In this document: positions 1 to 7,336 of the stretch, piece after piece | How the letters are laid out: the number at the start of each line of letters is the position of its first letter | How positions within the stretch are numbered: the first letter of the stretch is position 1 | Assembly: GCA_017303635.1 (NCBI GenBank) | Contig: JAFLCG010000003.1 | Span: 124,001-188,000, forward strand | From: Anaerolineae bacterium | GTDB taxonomy: Bacteria > Chloroflexota > Anaerolineae > Aggregatilineales > Phototrophicaceae | Length of the DNA stretch: 64,000 nt | Direction of reading: 5' to 3' | Notes under the pieces: model-generated | What the model was told of the DNA's origin: nothing | What the model saw: only the letters and a program-made list of their open reading frames with translations | The model's database searches: none | Translations under genes and position numbers: made by a program

Positions 1-373
1 GCGGTTGATATTCTGCGACCTTGGCTTCTGCCACCGCCTTTTGCTCGGGAGTGTGATAGTAGATGCCGGAGCGGTACTGGGTGCCCACATCGTTTCCCTG
101 CCGGTTGAGCGTGGTCGGGTCATGGATGGTGAAGAACACATCCAGCAGATCGCCCAGGCTGATGACGGCGGGATCGAACTTTACCTGAATGACTTCCGCG
201 TGACCGGTATCGCCATCGCAGACCTGGCGGTAGGTGGGGTTTTTGACATGTCCGTTGGAGTAACCGGAGACGACATCTTCGACCCCCTTGAGTTCATCGT
301 AGACGGCTTCCAGGCACCAGAAGCAGCCCCCGGCCAGCGTGATCGTTTCCAGCGTGGATTGACCGTTATGCAT
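1..373 (-). CDS. msrA: Peptide methionine sulfoxide reductase MsrA (C-terminus beyond left edge)
   Basis: Reduces methionine-S-sulfoxide in proteins back to methionine in the cytoplasm. About 124 residues are visible. The catalytic motif GCFWC lies at residues 16-20, with Cys17 the expected nucleophile. Family sequence follows: [17 protein letters not shown], then [12 protein letters not shown], then [23 protein letters not shown]. The start at 373 is chosen because GGGAGAA sits 6 bases upstream; an in-frame ATG at 388 would lie before this ribosome binding site. The gene runs off the left edge, so the resolving cysteines and any MsrB fusion cannot be judged. Confidence 0.95.
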   Translation of the reverse strand, partial: MHNGQSTLETITLAGGCFWCLEAVYDELKGVEDVVSGYSNGHVKNPTYRQVCDGDTGHAEVIQVKFDPAVISLGDLLDVFFTIHDPTTLNRQGNDVGTQYRSGIYYHTPEQKAVAEAKVAEYQP

Positions 374-699
374 TGCGTTTTCTCCCATTGATGACAAACC
401 ATCTGTGAGTCATGGGTGTACCACGAAGTGTTACGGGCGCGGGGGTTTTCTGGTGGAATTCTAATGTGTGGTCGGTGGCTGGCGGTCGGTAGTCCGTGAG
501 CCGCAAGGGCAACGCGTTTTTTGAGCTGCGGTCAAAAATTTGTGTCGGTGGCTGTGGCGGCTATGGCGGCTTTGGCAGACCCTCTCCGCCGCCACAAGCT
601 TGTTGTCGTTGATGTCGTTGTCGTCGATTGTTTTCAGAGCTAAGGTGACAAGCTTAAGCACTCTCACAGGATCAAGATACCAAAGATCGAGTGAGTAAT

Positions 700-720
700 T
701 GGAACATTTGTTCCGATTTT
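700..720. promoter_or_regulatory. Palindrome GGAACATTTGTTCC, LexA-box-like
   Basis: Core GAAC-N4-GTTC inside GGAACATTTGTTCCGATTTT. It is one of four related sites in the window (also 13307-13320, 24804-24835 and 46297-46320), all intergenic. GAAC-N4-GTTC is the published LexA recognition pattern in green non-sulfur and Gram-positive bacteria; use here as a LexA site is inference. No gene starts directly downstream. Confidence 0.5.
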
Positions 721-732
721 GAACTAATTTCT

Positions 733-791
733 GGACTTACGCAGATGTACCAGTTTGCGGACAGGCGCTCCGCCGGATCGCCCCTACAAGA
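733..791. repeat. Degenerate copy of the GGACTTACGCA repeat
   Basis: Begins GGACTTACGCA and ends GGATCGCCCCTAC, matching the two ends of the better preserved copies at 1375-1431 and 1885-1966 with a diverged middle. A reverse-like GCCCTTACGCAAA occurs further on, near 820-833. Confidence 0.4.
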
Positions 792-899
792 AGTCGTTCC
801 ATGATTTAATGTTGTCCTAGCCCTTACGCAAATCAGGCGTGCGCACAACGGCGTGTCTGCATAAATCCAATTCTTTTGAGGCGGTCTGGATGAGCGACG

Positions 900-1295
900 C
901 TAGCTGGCTTCGCGTTCGGGTGCAGTCAGCAGTGACCCATAATATTTGATCTTGTGACGCAGGAGCTTCTGGTGTTCCTGAAGCTCCCGAATGTGAGCTT
1001 CTACCTCAGCTTCTAACTGCGTGAGCATGGCGACACGTTCAGGCAGTGAGCAATCCCCCTGCCGCTGGAGATGGGCATAGATCTGCATATCCTGAATGGA
1101 CATGCCGGTTGCCCGCAATTTCATCAGAAATTCAATCCAGCCGATGTCATCCTGCGAATACCGGCGATGGCTGTTCTGCGCCCGGTCGATGGGGTGGATC
1201 AACCCGATGCGTTCATAGTAACGGAGGGTATGGACGCTCAAGCCGGTGGCTTCAGCCACTTGCTGAATGGTGAGGTTATGTGCAGATGTGTTCAT
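900..1295 (-). CDS. MerR-family transcriptional regulator
   Basis: A 131-residue one-component regulator. The winged helix-turn-helix starts at residue 9 (TIQQVAEATGLSVHTLRYYE), followed by the RIGL and HRRYSQDD wing typical of MerR proteins. A coiled-coil dimerisation helix (LTQLEAEVEAHIRELQEHQKLL) ends the protein. There is one cysteine, in GDCSLPERV; it lies where related AdhR-type regulators have a small effector region, so a redox or aldehyde-type signal is possible but unproven. Directly upstream is a MerR-type promoter with a perfect 20-bp palindrome between the -35 and -10, implying autoregulation. A second, related promoter faces the small gene at 1561. Confidence 0.92.
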   Translation of the reverse strand: MNTSAHNLTIQQVAEATGLSVHTLRYYERIGLIHPIDRAQNSHRRYSQDDIGWIEFLMKLRATGMSIQDMQIYAHLQRQGDCSLPERVAMLTQLEAEVEAHIRELQEHQKLLRHKIKYYGSLLTAPEREAS

Positions 1296-1302
1296 GAAAT
1301 TG

Positions 1303-1333
1303 AGTTTACAACTTCGAGTGCACTCGAAGTCAA
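1303..1333 (-). promoter_or_regulatory. MerR-type promoter and operator of the merR gene
   Basis: Reading the minus strand: -35 TTGACT (1333-1328), a 19-bp spacer, and -10 TAAACT (1308-1303), only about 8 bases before the start codon. The perfect palindrome ACTTCGAGTGCACTCGAAGT (1311-1330) fills the spacer. A 19-bp spacer holding a dyad is the hallmark of promoters activated by MerR proteins through DNA distortion. The very short leader is unusual. Confidence 0.85.
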
Positions 1334-1374
1334 GGCCATTGAATCCGTTGGAATGGTTCCGATCTCACCAAGTT

Positions 1375-1431
1375 AGGACTTACGCAAGCACGGGCGGATA
1401 TACGGGCGAAGACGCCCTAATCCGCCCCTAC
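1375..1431. repeat. MITE-like repeat, left part (copy B)
   Basis: AGGACTTACGCAA followed by CACGGGCGGATATACGGGCG, GACGCCCTAATCCGCCCCTAC. About 90 percent identical over 57 bases to the left part of the complete element at 1885-1966, but the right terminal repeat is missing. It sits between the two MerR-type promoters. Confidence 0.75.
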
Positions 1432-1476
1432 GAGCCGCACCTTTCAAGGTTGGTAGGATGCTCCCATTTTGCCCTC

Positions 1477-1507
1477 TTGACTTCGAGCGCGCTCAAAGTC
1501 GTAGAGT
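1477..1507 (+). promoter_or_regulatory. Second MerR-type promoter, facing the small gene at 1561
   Basis: -35 TTGACT (1477-1482), a 19-bp spacer, and -10 TAGAGT (1502-1507). The spacer dyad ACTTCGAGCGCGCTCAAAGT (1480-1499) matches the merR operator except at the centre and one arm base. The shared -35, shared spacer length and shared dyad indicate control by the MerR protein encoded at 900-1295. This is inference from sequence likeness. Confidence 0.75.
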
Positions 1508-1560
1508 GGTTTCCAGATAGCCCCAGCGAGGTATTAACGGGGCAGAACAGGAGCATGAAC

Positions 1561-1761
1561 ATGATACCGGGTAATCCTTACGATCTGATCGCACTGGAAG
1601 CCATCAAGACACTCCATCAGGCAGTGGAGCGCACCGACTCCAAGCAGCAGCGCATGTGGCAGGCGATACAGAAGCGGCTCGCTGCCCTGAGTCCTTCCCC
1701 GGCAGCGGCATGCGCTCCTGATGACTCCCTCGATCTGGGCGGTACTGTGGCGGAATGTTAA
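1561..1761 (+). CDS. Small hypothetical protein under a MerR-type promoter
   Basis: A 66-residue protein of no family I recognise. It begins MIPGNPYDLIALEAIKTLHQ; residues 8-45 are predicted as one amphipathic helix (AIKTLHQAVERTDSKQQRMWQAIQKRL), and the tail holds two cysteines (AAACAPDD and the final C). CAGGAG ends 7 bases before ATG 1561; an ATG at 1555 is too close to that site. The upstream frame stays open to 1267 but lacks another ribosome binding site. It lies 54 bases downstream of the MerR-type -10 box, which is the best argument that it is a real, inducible gene. Confidence 0.6.
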   Translation: MIPGNPYDLIALEAIKTLHQAVERTDSKQQRMWQAIQKRLAALSPSPAAACAPDDSLDLGGTVAEC

Positions 1762-1884
1762 GCGAACCTTTCGGGCGGCCCACTAGCGCGGACGCGATAC
1801 GCTCGTCGCTGTGGGCGTCCTCTTCATCAAGGTGGTTGGGTGCGGTTGGGCGGATTGCAGTATGCTGGTGGGAGTGAAATTCTC

Positions 1885-1966
1885 AGGACTTACGCAATCA
1901 CGGGCGGATATACGGGCGCAGACACCCTAATCCGCCCCTACACATGGGGTGTTTTGCGTAAGTCCT
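1885..1966. repeat. 82-bp MITE-like element with 13-bp terminal inverted repeats
   Basis: The ends AGGACTTACGCAA (1885-1897) and TTGCGTAAGTCCT (1954-1966) are perfect inverted repeats. The interior holds CGGGCGGATATACGGGCG and TCCGCCCCTAC. There is no coding capacity. Length, terminal inverted repeats and the partial copies at 1375 and 733 fit a miniature inverted-repeat element. GGACTTACGCA-like ends are known from some insertion sequences; no parent transposase is present in this window. Confidence 0.8.
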
Positions 1967-1998
1967 AACTCTACTCATCCCATGCCTGAGGCTGCCCT

Positions 1999-2748
1999 AT
2001 GGATAACCCACTCGAACAACCTGCGCCGCTGGACCCGCTGGAACGGGTGCAAGCCTTCGCCCGTGATCTGGCGTGGGGCGTGCTCAACCGGGACTGGTCC
2101 GCGCGGCTGAGCGTGGTGGCCTATGCTGCGGGTGGTTCCGAGTTCTGGCAGCATAACCCCAAAGGCCACGACTCGTTCGTCCAGTACATCGAAACCAAGT
2201 GGCAGAATGAAGTCCCGGATCTGGAGCTGCTGCGGGCGCTGGGCTATATGCACCTGGAACCTGTCAAGGAAGACAGCAACTCCCGCGTGTTTATCCTCAG
2301 CCAGAGCGCATTTCAACTGCTGGAAAAGCCGCTGGCACCGCCCAGCGTATTCATCTCCTACCAGCGGGCGACCAGCAGCGCATTGGGATTGCTGGTCGTT
2401 GCCCGGTTGAAAGCGGTGGGCGTGCCGAATCCCTTCATCGATATGAACATCGAAGGCGGGGATGCCTGGCAGCAGCGCATTGAGTCGAGCATTCGCGGGA
2501 GCCGCTATTTCATCCTGCTGCTGGCCCCCGGCACACTGGACAAAGAGTGGGTGCGATATGAGATCAAGATCGCACAGGAAGTCCCCGGTATGACCCTCAT
2601 CCCGATCTGGCACAACGGCTACCGCGGCGAAGGTCTCGAGGCCGCCGGGTTGAGCGCCCGCAATGCTATCCGCATCGTGGAGGAACACACCGATCAATAT
2701 GAGCTGGCGATGATCAAGCTACTGAATGCGCTGGGCTATACCCCCTGA
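1999..2748 (+). CDS. TIR-domain protein with an uncharacterised N-terminal domain
   Basis: 249 residues. The C-terminal half (about 113-245) is a TIR domain: SVFISYQRATSSALGLLVVA opens strand A and helix A, GDAWQQRIESSIRGSRYFIL is the helix C/strand D region, and LDKEWVRYEI follows. Bacterial TIR domains are NAD-binding or NAD-cleaving, or act as protein adaptors, often in defence. The residue before the helix-C isoleucine is Arg (WQQRI), so NADase activity is not assured. The N-terminal 110 residues (ERVQAFARDLAWGVLNRDW...) match nothing I know and may sense the trigger. The gene appears monocistronic, starting 33 bases after the MITE-like element, with no partner effector beside it. Confidence 0.85.
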   Translation: MDNPLEQPAPLDPLERVQAFARDLAWGVLNRDWSARLSVVAYAAGGSEFWQHNPKGHDSFVQYIETKWQNEVPDLELLRALGYMHLEPVKEDSNSRVFILSQSAFQLLEKPLAPPSVFISYQRATSSALGLLVVARLKAVGVPNPFIDMNIEGGDAWQQRIESSIRGSRYFILLLAPGTLDKEWVRYEIKIAQEVPGMTLIPIWHNGYRGEGLEAAGLSARNAIRIVEEHTDQYELAMIKLLNALGYTP

Positions 2749-2873
2749 TCGAGCCAGCCGAGTCCATGACCAAGACGCCGTGCAGCCCAAATTCTGATGA
2801 TGTATGATCGGTTGCGCGGTGGCAGCCGGGTGCTGCGCCGAGGGTCATTGTTCTTCACAACAGGAAAGACACT

Positions 2874-3860
2874 ATGAATTATCGTCGTTTAGGAAAATCC
2901 GGTCTTAAAGTCAGCGAACTCTCGTTCGGGGCCTGGGTCACGTTTGGCAATCAGATGGATGTCAACCAGGTGTTGGCCTGCATGACGGCCGCTTACGATG
3001 CCGGGTGTAACTTCTTCGACAATGCGGAAGGTTATGCGGCGGGTCAGGCGGAAATCCTGATGGGGGAAGCCCTGAAGAAAGCCGGTTGGTCACGGGATAG
3101 CTATGTGGTCTCCAGCAAGGTGTTCTTCGGCTCGCAGACCAGCGCGCCCAAGCCGAACCAGCATGGTCTGAGCCGTAAACACATCTACGAAGCCTGCTAC
3201 CAGGCTCGCCAACGCCTGCAGGTCGATTATCTGGATTTGTACTACTGCCACCGCCCCGATCCCGAAACCCCGGTGGAAGAAACCGTCCGCGCCATGACCG
3301 AACTCATCCTGCGGGGGGATGTGCTGTACTGGGGGACTTCCGAATGGTCCGCGACCGAGATCATGGAAGCGCACAGCGTGGCCCGGCAGTATGGGCTGAT
3401 CCCGCCGACGATGGAACAACCGGAATACAATCTGCTGAGCCGTCAGCGGGTAGAAGAAGAATACCAGCGGGTGTATGAGACCGTCGGGATCGGCACGACG
3501 ATTTTCTCGCCGTTGGCGACTGGCTTCCTGACCGGCAAGTACAACAACGGCATCCCGGCGGATTCCCGCGCGAACCTGCCCGGTTACGAATGGTTGAAAG
3601 AACGCCTGATGGGCGAGCGCGGTCAGGTGCGGCTGAACGCCATCCGTCAGTTCGCGCAGATCGCGGATGAAATCGGCACCAGCCTGGCGCACATGGCGCT
3701 GGCCTGGTGCTTGAAGAACCCGAACGTCAGCAGCGTCATCATGGGCGCATCCAAGCCGGAACAGGTCACCGACAACGTCAAGGCGCTCGAGGCGCTGCCA
3801 CTGCTGACCGACGAGGTCATGCAGAAGATCAACAGCGTGGACATCAGCGGGATTTATTAA
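2874..3860 (+). CDS. Aldo/keto reductase, potassium-channel beta-subunit-like
   Basis: A cytosolic NADPH-dependent carbonyl reductase of 328 residues, a (beta/alpha)8 barrel. The catalytic tetrad is visible: Asp in FFDNAEGYAAG, Tyr in the same motif, Lys in VVSSKVFF and His in YYCHRPDPETP. The NADPH-binding end is SSVIMGASKPEQVTDN. The opening MNYRRLGKSGLKVSELSFG and the overall length fit the Kv-beta/AKR6 branch. AGGAAAG precedes the start by 6 bases. Substrate unknown. AKR genes are frequent targets of MerR regulators, but the MerR-type sites seen here lie more than 1.3 kb upstream. Confidence 0.9.
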   Translation: MNYRRLGKSGLKVSELSFGAWVTFGNQMDVNQVLACMTAAYDAGCNFFDNAEGYAAGQAEILMGEALKKAGWSRDSYVVSSKVFFGSQTSAPKPNQHGLSRKHIYEACYQARQRLQVDYLDLYYCHRPDPETPVEETVRAMTELILRGDVLYWGTSEWSATEIMEAHSVARQYGLIPPTMEQPEYNLLSRQRVEEEYQRVYETVGIGTTIFSPLATGFLTGKYNNGIPADSRANLPGYEWLKERLMGERGQVRLNAIRQFAQIADEIGTSLAHMALAWCLKNPNVSSVIMGASKPEQVTDNVKALEALPLLTDEVMQKINSVDISGIY

Positions 3861-3870
3861 GCTAGCGTGG

Positions 3871-3910
3871 TTAGGCCGGGGCGAGGCAAAAGCTCGTCCC
3901 GCCGTCCTAA
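3871..3910. terminator. Inverted repeat between convergent genes
   Basis: TTAGG pairs with CCTAA at the outside, and GGGGCGAG (3878-3885) with CTCGTCCC (3893-3900) inside. It lies where the aldo/keto reductase and the minus-strand membrane gene meet, and could end both transcripts, though there is no U-run. Confidence 0.4.
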
Positions 3911-4755
3911 TCCCGTTCGAGCAGGTAGCGGGAAAGCGCGAAGCAACCGGCGATGATCGCCAGCGGGGCGGCCAGCGGCAGAACGAACTCCACCAGATAC
4001 CCCGGCAGCGGGGAGAGGTGCAGCAGGCGCGGCAGGTTGATCGCCAGGAAGTAGATGACGGTAAAGAGGAAGGTCGCCAGCACCGCCGGGGAACGCTGGC
4101 GGAAAATCACCCCGCAGGTGGTGCCGATCACACCGATCAGGAATGGCTCGATCACCAGGCGCAGCATCGCGACTGCCAGCCCGATCATCATCGCCAAACG
4201 GGAGGCGATGGGGTATTCCTCCAGGGGCCACTGCTGCGCGTAAATGGTGATGAGGATGGGCAGGGTCAGCAGCCCAGCCGCTACGATCAGTAACCCCAGA
4301 TTTTCCACATGCCGCCAGACGACTGAGGCCACCTGACTACCCAGAATGGAGCGCATGCTGAGGGGCGTCACCCGGAGCAGAGTCAGGTTATCAGCCTGAA
4401 TCTCGGCGGTCATGATGATGGCAGCCTGATAACCGATCAGCACCAGAGTCTGAATGTACATGACCAGGGCGAAGGGCAGCAGCAGAATGGTGGCGGTGAT
4501 GGTCGGGGCGAGCAGGTCGAGCAGGAAGGGGATGGGCAGACTGATGGCGATGATCGCCACCTGGGCCATATAAATCCGCAGCAGAAAGCCCAGCTCCGGC
4601 AGGATGGTCTTCCAGAACAGGCCGAGGTGCCGACGCACCACCGGATTGGAACGGCGCGCCCAAGCGGGCAGGCGGCGGTCGAGTTCGACCGGCCCGGCAA
4701 AGAGGGAGCGCGTCGGTGTGACCACGCCCGGATTGCTGCGGACTTCTTGAACCAT
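3907..4755 (-). CDS. Polytopic membrane protein, ABC-2-permease-like
   Basis: 282 residues with about six hydrophobic segments: IYMAQVAIIAISLPIPFLL, ATILLLPFALVMYIQTLVLI, NLGLLIVAAGLLTLPILITI, AMMIGLAVAMLRLVIEPFLI, LATFLFTVIYFLAINL and YLVEFVLPLAAPLAIIAGCF. A short stretch between segments 2 and 3 (AEIQADNLTLLRVTPLSMRS) resembles the loop of ABC-2 export permeases that follows ITGEREKGTL-type motifs. No ATPase gene is adjacent, so the partner is unknown. It stands alone, convergent with the aldo/keto reductase. Confidence 0.6.
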   Translation of the reverse strand: MVQEVRSNPGVVTPTRSLFAGPVELDRRLPAWARRSNPVVRRHLGLFWKTILPELGFLLRIYMAQVAIIAISLPIPFLLDLLAPTITATILLLPFALVMYIQTLVLIGYQAAIIMTAEIQADNLTLLRVTPLSMRSILGSQVASVVWRHVENLGLLIVAAGLLTLPILITIYAQQWPLEEYPIASRLAMMIGLAVAMLRLVIEPFLIGVIGTTCGVIFRQRSPAVLATFLFTVIYFLAINLPRLLHLSPLPGYLVEFVLPLAAPLAIIAGCFALSRYLLERD

Positions 4756-4817
4756 ACTCAGCCAATTCTATAGGTGTGTTTGATTATACACCGAGCAGCG
4801 GGCAGAAGTTCACTGTC

Positions 4818-4840
4818 GCTGCGGGTTTTGAACCCGCAGC
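4818..4840. repeat. Perfect 10-bp inverted repeat
   Basis: GCTGCGGGTT, TTG, AACCCGCAGC, lying between divergent genes. It resembles the short REP-type hairpins scattered through the window. No U-run, so not called as a terminator. Confidence 0.5.
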
Positions 4841-4972
4841 TATTCAGGGAAAACCGGCTGAAGCGGTTCCCGGAAGGCCTTTAGTGGGTTTGCGGGCGGA
4901 CTTGGCGCTATAGCATTCGTCCAATTTCGCGTAGAGTCAGGCAACATGACTGCACTCCCTGGAGACAACCCC

Positions 4973-6235
4973 ATGCGCCGATCTGCTCTGCCCTTCCATT
5001 ATGGCTGGGTCATTGCCGGAGTTACTTTCTTCGTCTTGCTGGCGGCGGCGGGAGTCCGCACGATCCCCAGCGTCATTACCCCGCCTCTGGAGGCAGAGTT
5101 CGGCTGGACGCGCACTACCATCTCCACCGCCAGCATGATTAGCCTGTTCGCCTTTGGGTTCGGCGGCCCCATTGCCGGGACGCTGGTCGAACGGCTGGGG
5201 CTGCGCCGGGTGATGTTCATCGGCATCGGCCTGACCGCGCTCGGCATCGGGCTGATGATGACCATGATGCAGCTCTGGCAGTTGAACCTGCTGTGGGGCA
5301 TCGTGGTGGGCATCGGCACCGGGACGATTGCCAATGTGCTGGGTGCAACCGTAGCGAACCGCTGGTTCAATGCCCATCGCGGTATCGTGATGGGGGCGCT
5401 GGGGGCGGCGGGTGCCGCCGGGCAATTCATCTTCTTGCAGGTCATGTTCAATCTCGCCGCTGGCATCGGCTGGCGGTCAGCGGTCGGGCTGGTCGCCGTA
5501 TTGATTGCGTTGATGCTCATCCCGGTCATCCTGTTCATCCGCAATCACCCATCGGACATCGGGGGGGAGCCGGTGGGTGGGGCGGCGGCTGCGACCGGGC
5601 TGCGCGAGACCGGCACGCCGTTTTGGGAGGCCATCCGCACCCGTGACTTCTGGTTGCTGGCGCTCAGCTTCTTCATCTGCGGGTACACCACCAACGGCTT
5701 GATTCAACATCATTTGCTGCTGCACGCGGTTGAACATGGGTTCGTCGAGGTGGAGGCTATAGGGGCAGTCAGTCTCATGGGGCTGATGAATATTGCCGGG
5801 ACGCTGGCGAGCGGCTGGCTCTCTGACCGCTACGACAACCGTAAGCTGCTGATGTTCTACTACGGCTTTCGTGGGCTTTCGCTGGCGGCGCTGCCGTTCT
5901 TGATTGACATGCGCGGCCTGCTGATCTTCGCGGTTATTTACGGGCTGGACTGGATCGCCACGGTGCCACCGACGGTCAACCTGACGGCGCAGCGTTTTGG
6001 TCGGGCCTCGCTGGGGACGCTGTACGGCTGGATTTTCTGCTCGCACATGATCGGCGCGGGCATCGCGGCGCAGGCAGGCGGCTTCTTCCGCGATCTGCTG
6101 GGGGACTATCACCTAATCTTCATCAGCGCGGCGGTGTTGGGGCTGGTGGCCGCCGGGTTATCACTGGGCGTGAGCATCGACGGTCGGCGACGACCTATCC
6201 GGCAGATGCAACCTCAGCCTGGTGGTGCGGATTAG
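4973..6235 (+). CDS. MFS transporter, monocarboxylate-carrier-like
   Basis: A secondary transporter of 420 residues with 12 predicted membrane helices. It opens FHYGWVIAGVTFF, the sequence usual at the first helix of the OxlT/MCT group, with PIAGTLVERLGLRRVM as the loop 2-3 motif A and GWLSDRYDNRKLL as its repeat in the second half. The likely substrate class is a small organic anion, unproven. The start at 4973 has GGAG 8 bases upstream; ATG 4946 has no ribosome binding site. It is followed after 5 bases by the uridine-kinase-like gene, suggesting one transcript. Confidence 0.88.
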   Translation: MRRSALPFHYGWVIAGVTFFVLLAAAGVRTIPSVITPPLEAEFGWTRTTISTASMISLFAFGFGGPIAGTLVERLGLRRVMFIGIGLTALGIGLMMTMMQLWQLNLLWGIVVGIGTGTIANVLGATVANRWFNAHRGIVMGALGAAGAAGQFIFLQVMFNLAAGIGWRSAVGLVAVLIALMLIPVILFIRNHPSDIGGEPVGGAAAATGLRETGTPFWEAIRTRDFWLLALSFFICGYTTNGLIQHHLLLHAVEHGFVEVEAIGAVSLMGLMNIAGTLASGWLSDRYDNRKLLMFYYGFRGLSLAALPFLIDMRGLLIFAVIYGLDWIATVPPTVNLTAQRFGRASLGTLYGWIFCSHMIGAGIAAQAGGFFRDLLGDYHLIFISAAVLGLVAAGLSLGVSIDGRRRPIRQMQPQPGGAD

Positions 6236-6240
6236 CAGCG

Positions 6241-6858
6241 ATGTTCATCTCCTATGCTGATCTGGTCGCCCAGATTCAGAGGCGACCGAAGGCGCACGCC
6301 ACACGGATTGTGGCGGTGGATGGCTGTGGCGGCTCCGGCAAGAGCACCTTCGGGCGGGCGCTGGCCCAGGCTGCGAGTGGGACGCTGGTGCAGATGGACG
6401 ATTTCTACCGTCCGCGAGCCGATCAGCCTATCGAGCGCGGCGCCCAAAAGCGACCTGCCAGTGCCTATGACTGGCCGCGCCTGCGCGATCAGGTGCTAAA
6501 GCCATTGGTCGCCGGGCAAGCGGCAGCTTATCAACGCTACGATTGGCCGACGGATGCTCTGGCGGAATGGTACTCGATCCCGCCGGGTGGTTTCGTGGTG
6601 GTCGAAGGTACCTATAGCCTATACCCGGACTTGCGCCCCTTCTATAGCGCAGCGGTCCTGGTGGAAACGCCACGCGACATCCGCCTGGCGCGGGGTATCG
6701 AACGAGATGGTGAAGTGATGCGCGCCCAGTGGGTCGAGGACTGGATGCCCGCCGAAGACCACTACCTGGCCTTATATCCCCCGCGCACGATTGCCGACTG
6801 GGTGGTGGACGGGAGTGGAAGCATCCCGGCACCTGATGGTAAAGTCGTGCTGATTTGA
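6241..6858 (+). CDS. Uridine kinase-like P-loop kinase
   Basis: 205 residues. The Walker A motif GCGGSGKST lies at residues 28-36 and is followed by LVQMDDFYRP, the acid-rich substrate loop of the uridine kinase/phosphoribulokinase group, and by FVVVEGTYSLYPDL, the usual Walker B-like strand. Family members phosphorylate nucleosides, pantothenate or related alcohols in the cytoplasm. It is shorter than typical Udk and the exact substrate cannot be read from the sequence. Five bases separate it from the MFS gene. Confidence 0.8.
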   Translation: MFISYADLVAQIQRRPKAHATRIVAVDGCGGSGKSTFGRALAQAASGTLVQMDDFYRPRADQPIERGAQKRPASAYDWPRLRDQVLKPLVAGQAAAYQRYDWPTDALAEWYSIPPGGFVVVEGTYSLYPDLRPFYSAAVLVETPRDIRLARGIERDGEVMRAQWVEDWMPAEDHYLALYPPRTIADWVVDGSGSIPAPDGKVVLI

Positions 6859-6889
6859 TCTCACAAGGGGTTCGCAAAGGAATGCGATC

Positions 6890-7336
6890 ATGCCGGACTG
6901 GGCCAATTACGTCGACAAAGCCATCCGTGAGGCGATGGAGGCCGGGGAGTTCGATAACCTGCCGGGCCAGGGCAAACCATTCGCCTGGAAGCCGGAAGAT
7001 GCTGATGAGAACTGGCTGGCGAACAAAATCCTGAAAGATAACGACCTGGCACCCCACTGGATCATGGAGTCCAAGGACCTGGATGCCAAGATGGTGGCGC
7101 TGGTCAAGCAGGTCCGGCAGGCGCTGCGGGCTTATGAGGCTACTCAGGCTTCAGCAGCCATCATGGAACGGATTCGAGGGGAAGGGGCCTGGAAGCAGGC
7201 TCAGCAAAGCCTGACCGCAACCGTCGCTAAGCTCAACAGTGAGATCGTCACCTGGAATCTGAAGGCTCCGACGGGCGTCCAGCATAAGCCGTTGGTTCAA
7301 CTGCCCGACCTAATCCAGCGCCTGCGAAACAGCTAA
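6890..7336 (+). CDS. DUF1992 / DnaJ-C28 conserved-region protein
   Basis: 148 residues. Residues 1-75 match the conserved block DKAIREAMEAGEFDNLPGQG, with KPF and NWLANKILKDND after it. This block is seen in bacterial DUF1992 proteins and in eukaryotic DNAJC28; its biochemical role is not established. AAAGGA precedes ATG by 9 bases. The stop codon overlaps the end of the convergent DinB gene by 4 bases. Confidence 0.88.
   Translation: MPDWANYVDKAIREAMEAGEFDNLPGQGKPFAWKPEDADENWLANKILKDNDLAPHWIMESKDLDAKMVALVKQVRQALRAYEATQASAAIMERIRGEGAWKQAQQSLTATVAKLNSEIVTWNLKAPTGVQHKPLVQLPDLIQRLRNS

Larger units (their letters stand above)
389..899. other. Gene-free stretch with repeats and a LexA-like palindrome
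   Basis: No supported gene. Around 540-620 it holds GGCGG/GTCGTTG-rich simple sequence (GGCTGTGGCGGCTATGGCGG, then GTTGATGTCGTTGTCGTCG). A GGAAC-ATTT-GTTCC palindrome follows at 700-714, and then a degenerate copy of the GGACTTACGCA repeat at 733-790. A 68-codon open frame on the minus strand over 461-667 is low-complexity and has no ribosome binding site, so it is not called. Confidence 0.6.

Noticed and set aside
461..667. 68-codon minus-strand frame
   Set aside because: Low-complexity His/Arg/Ser sequence from simple repeats; no start signals.
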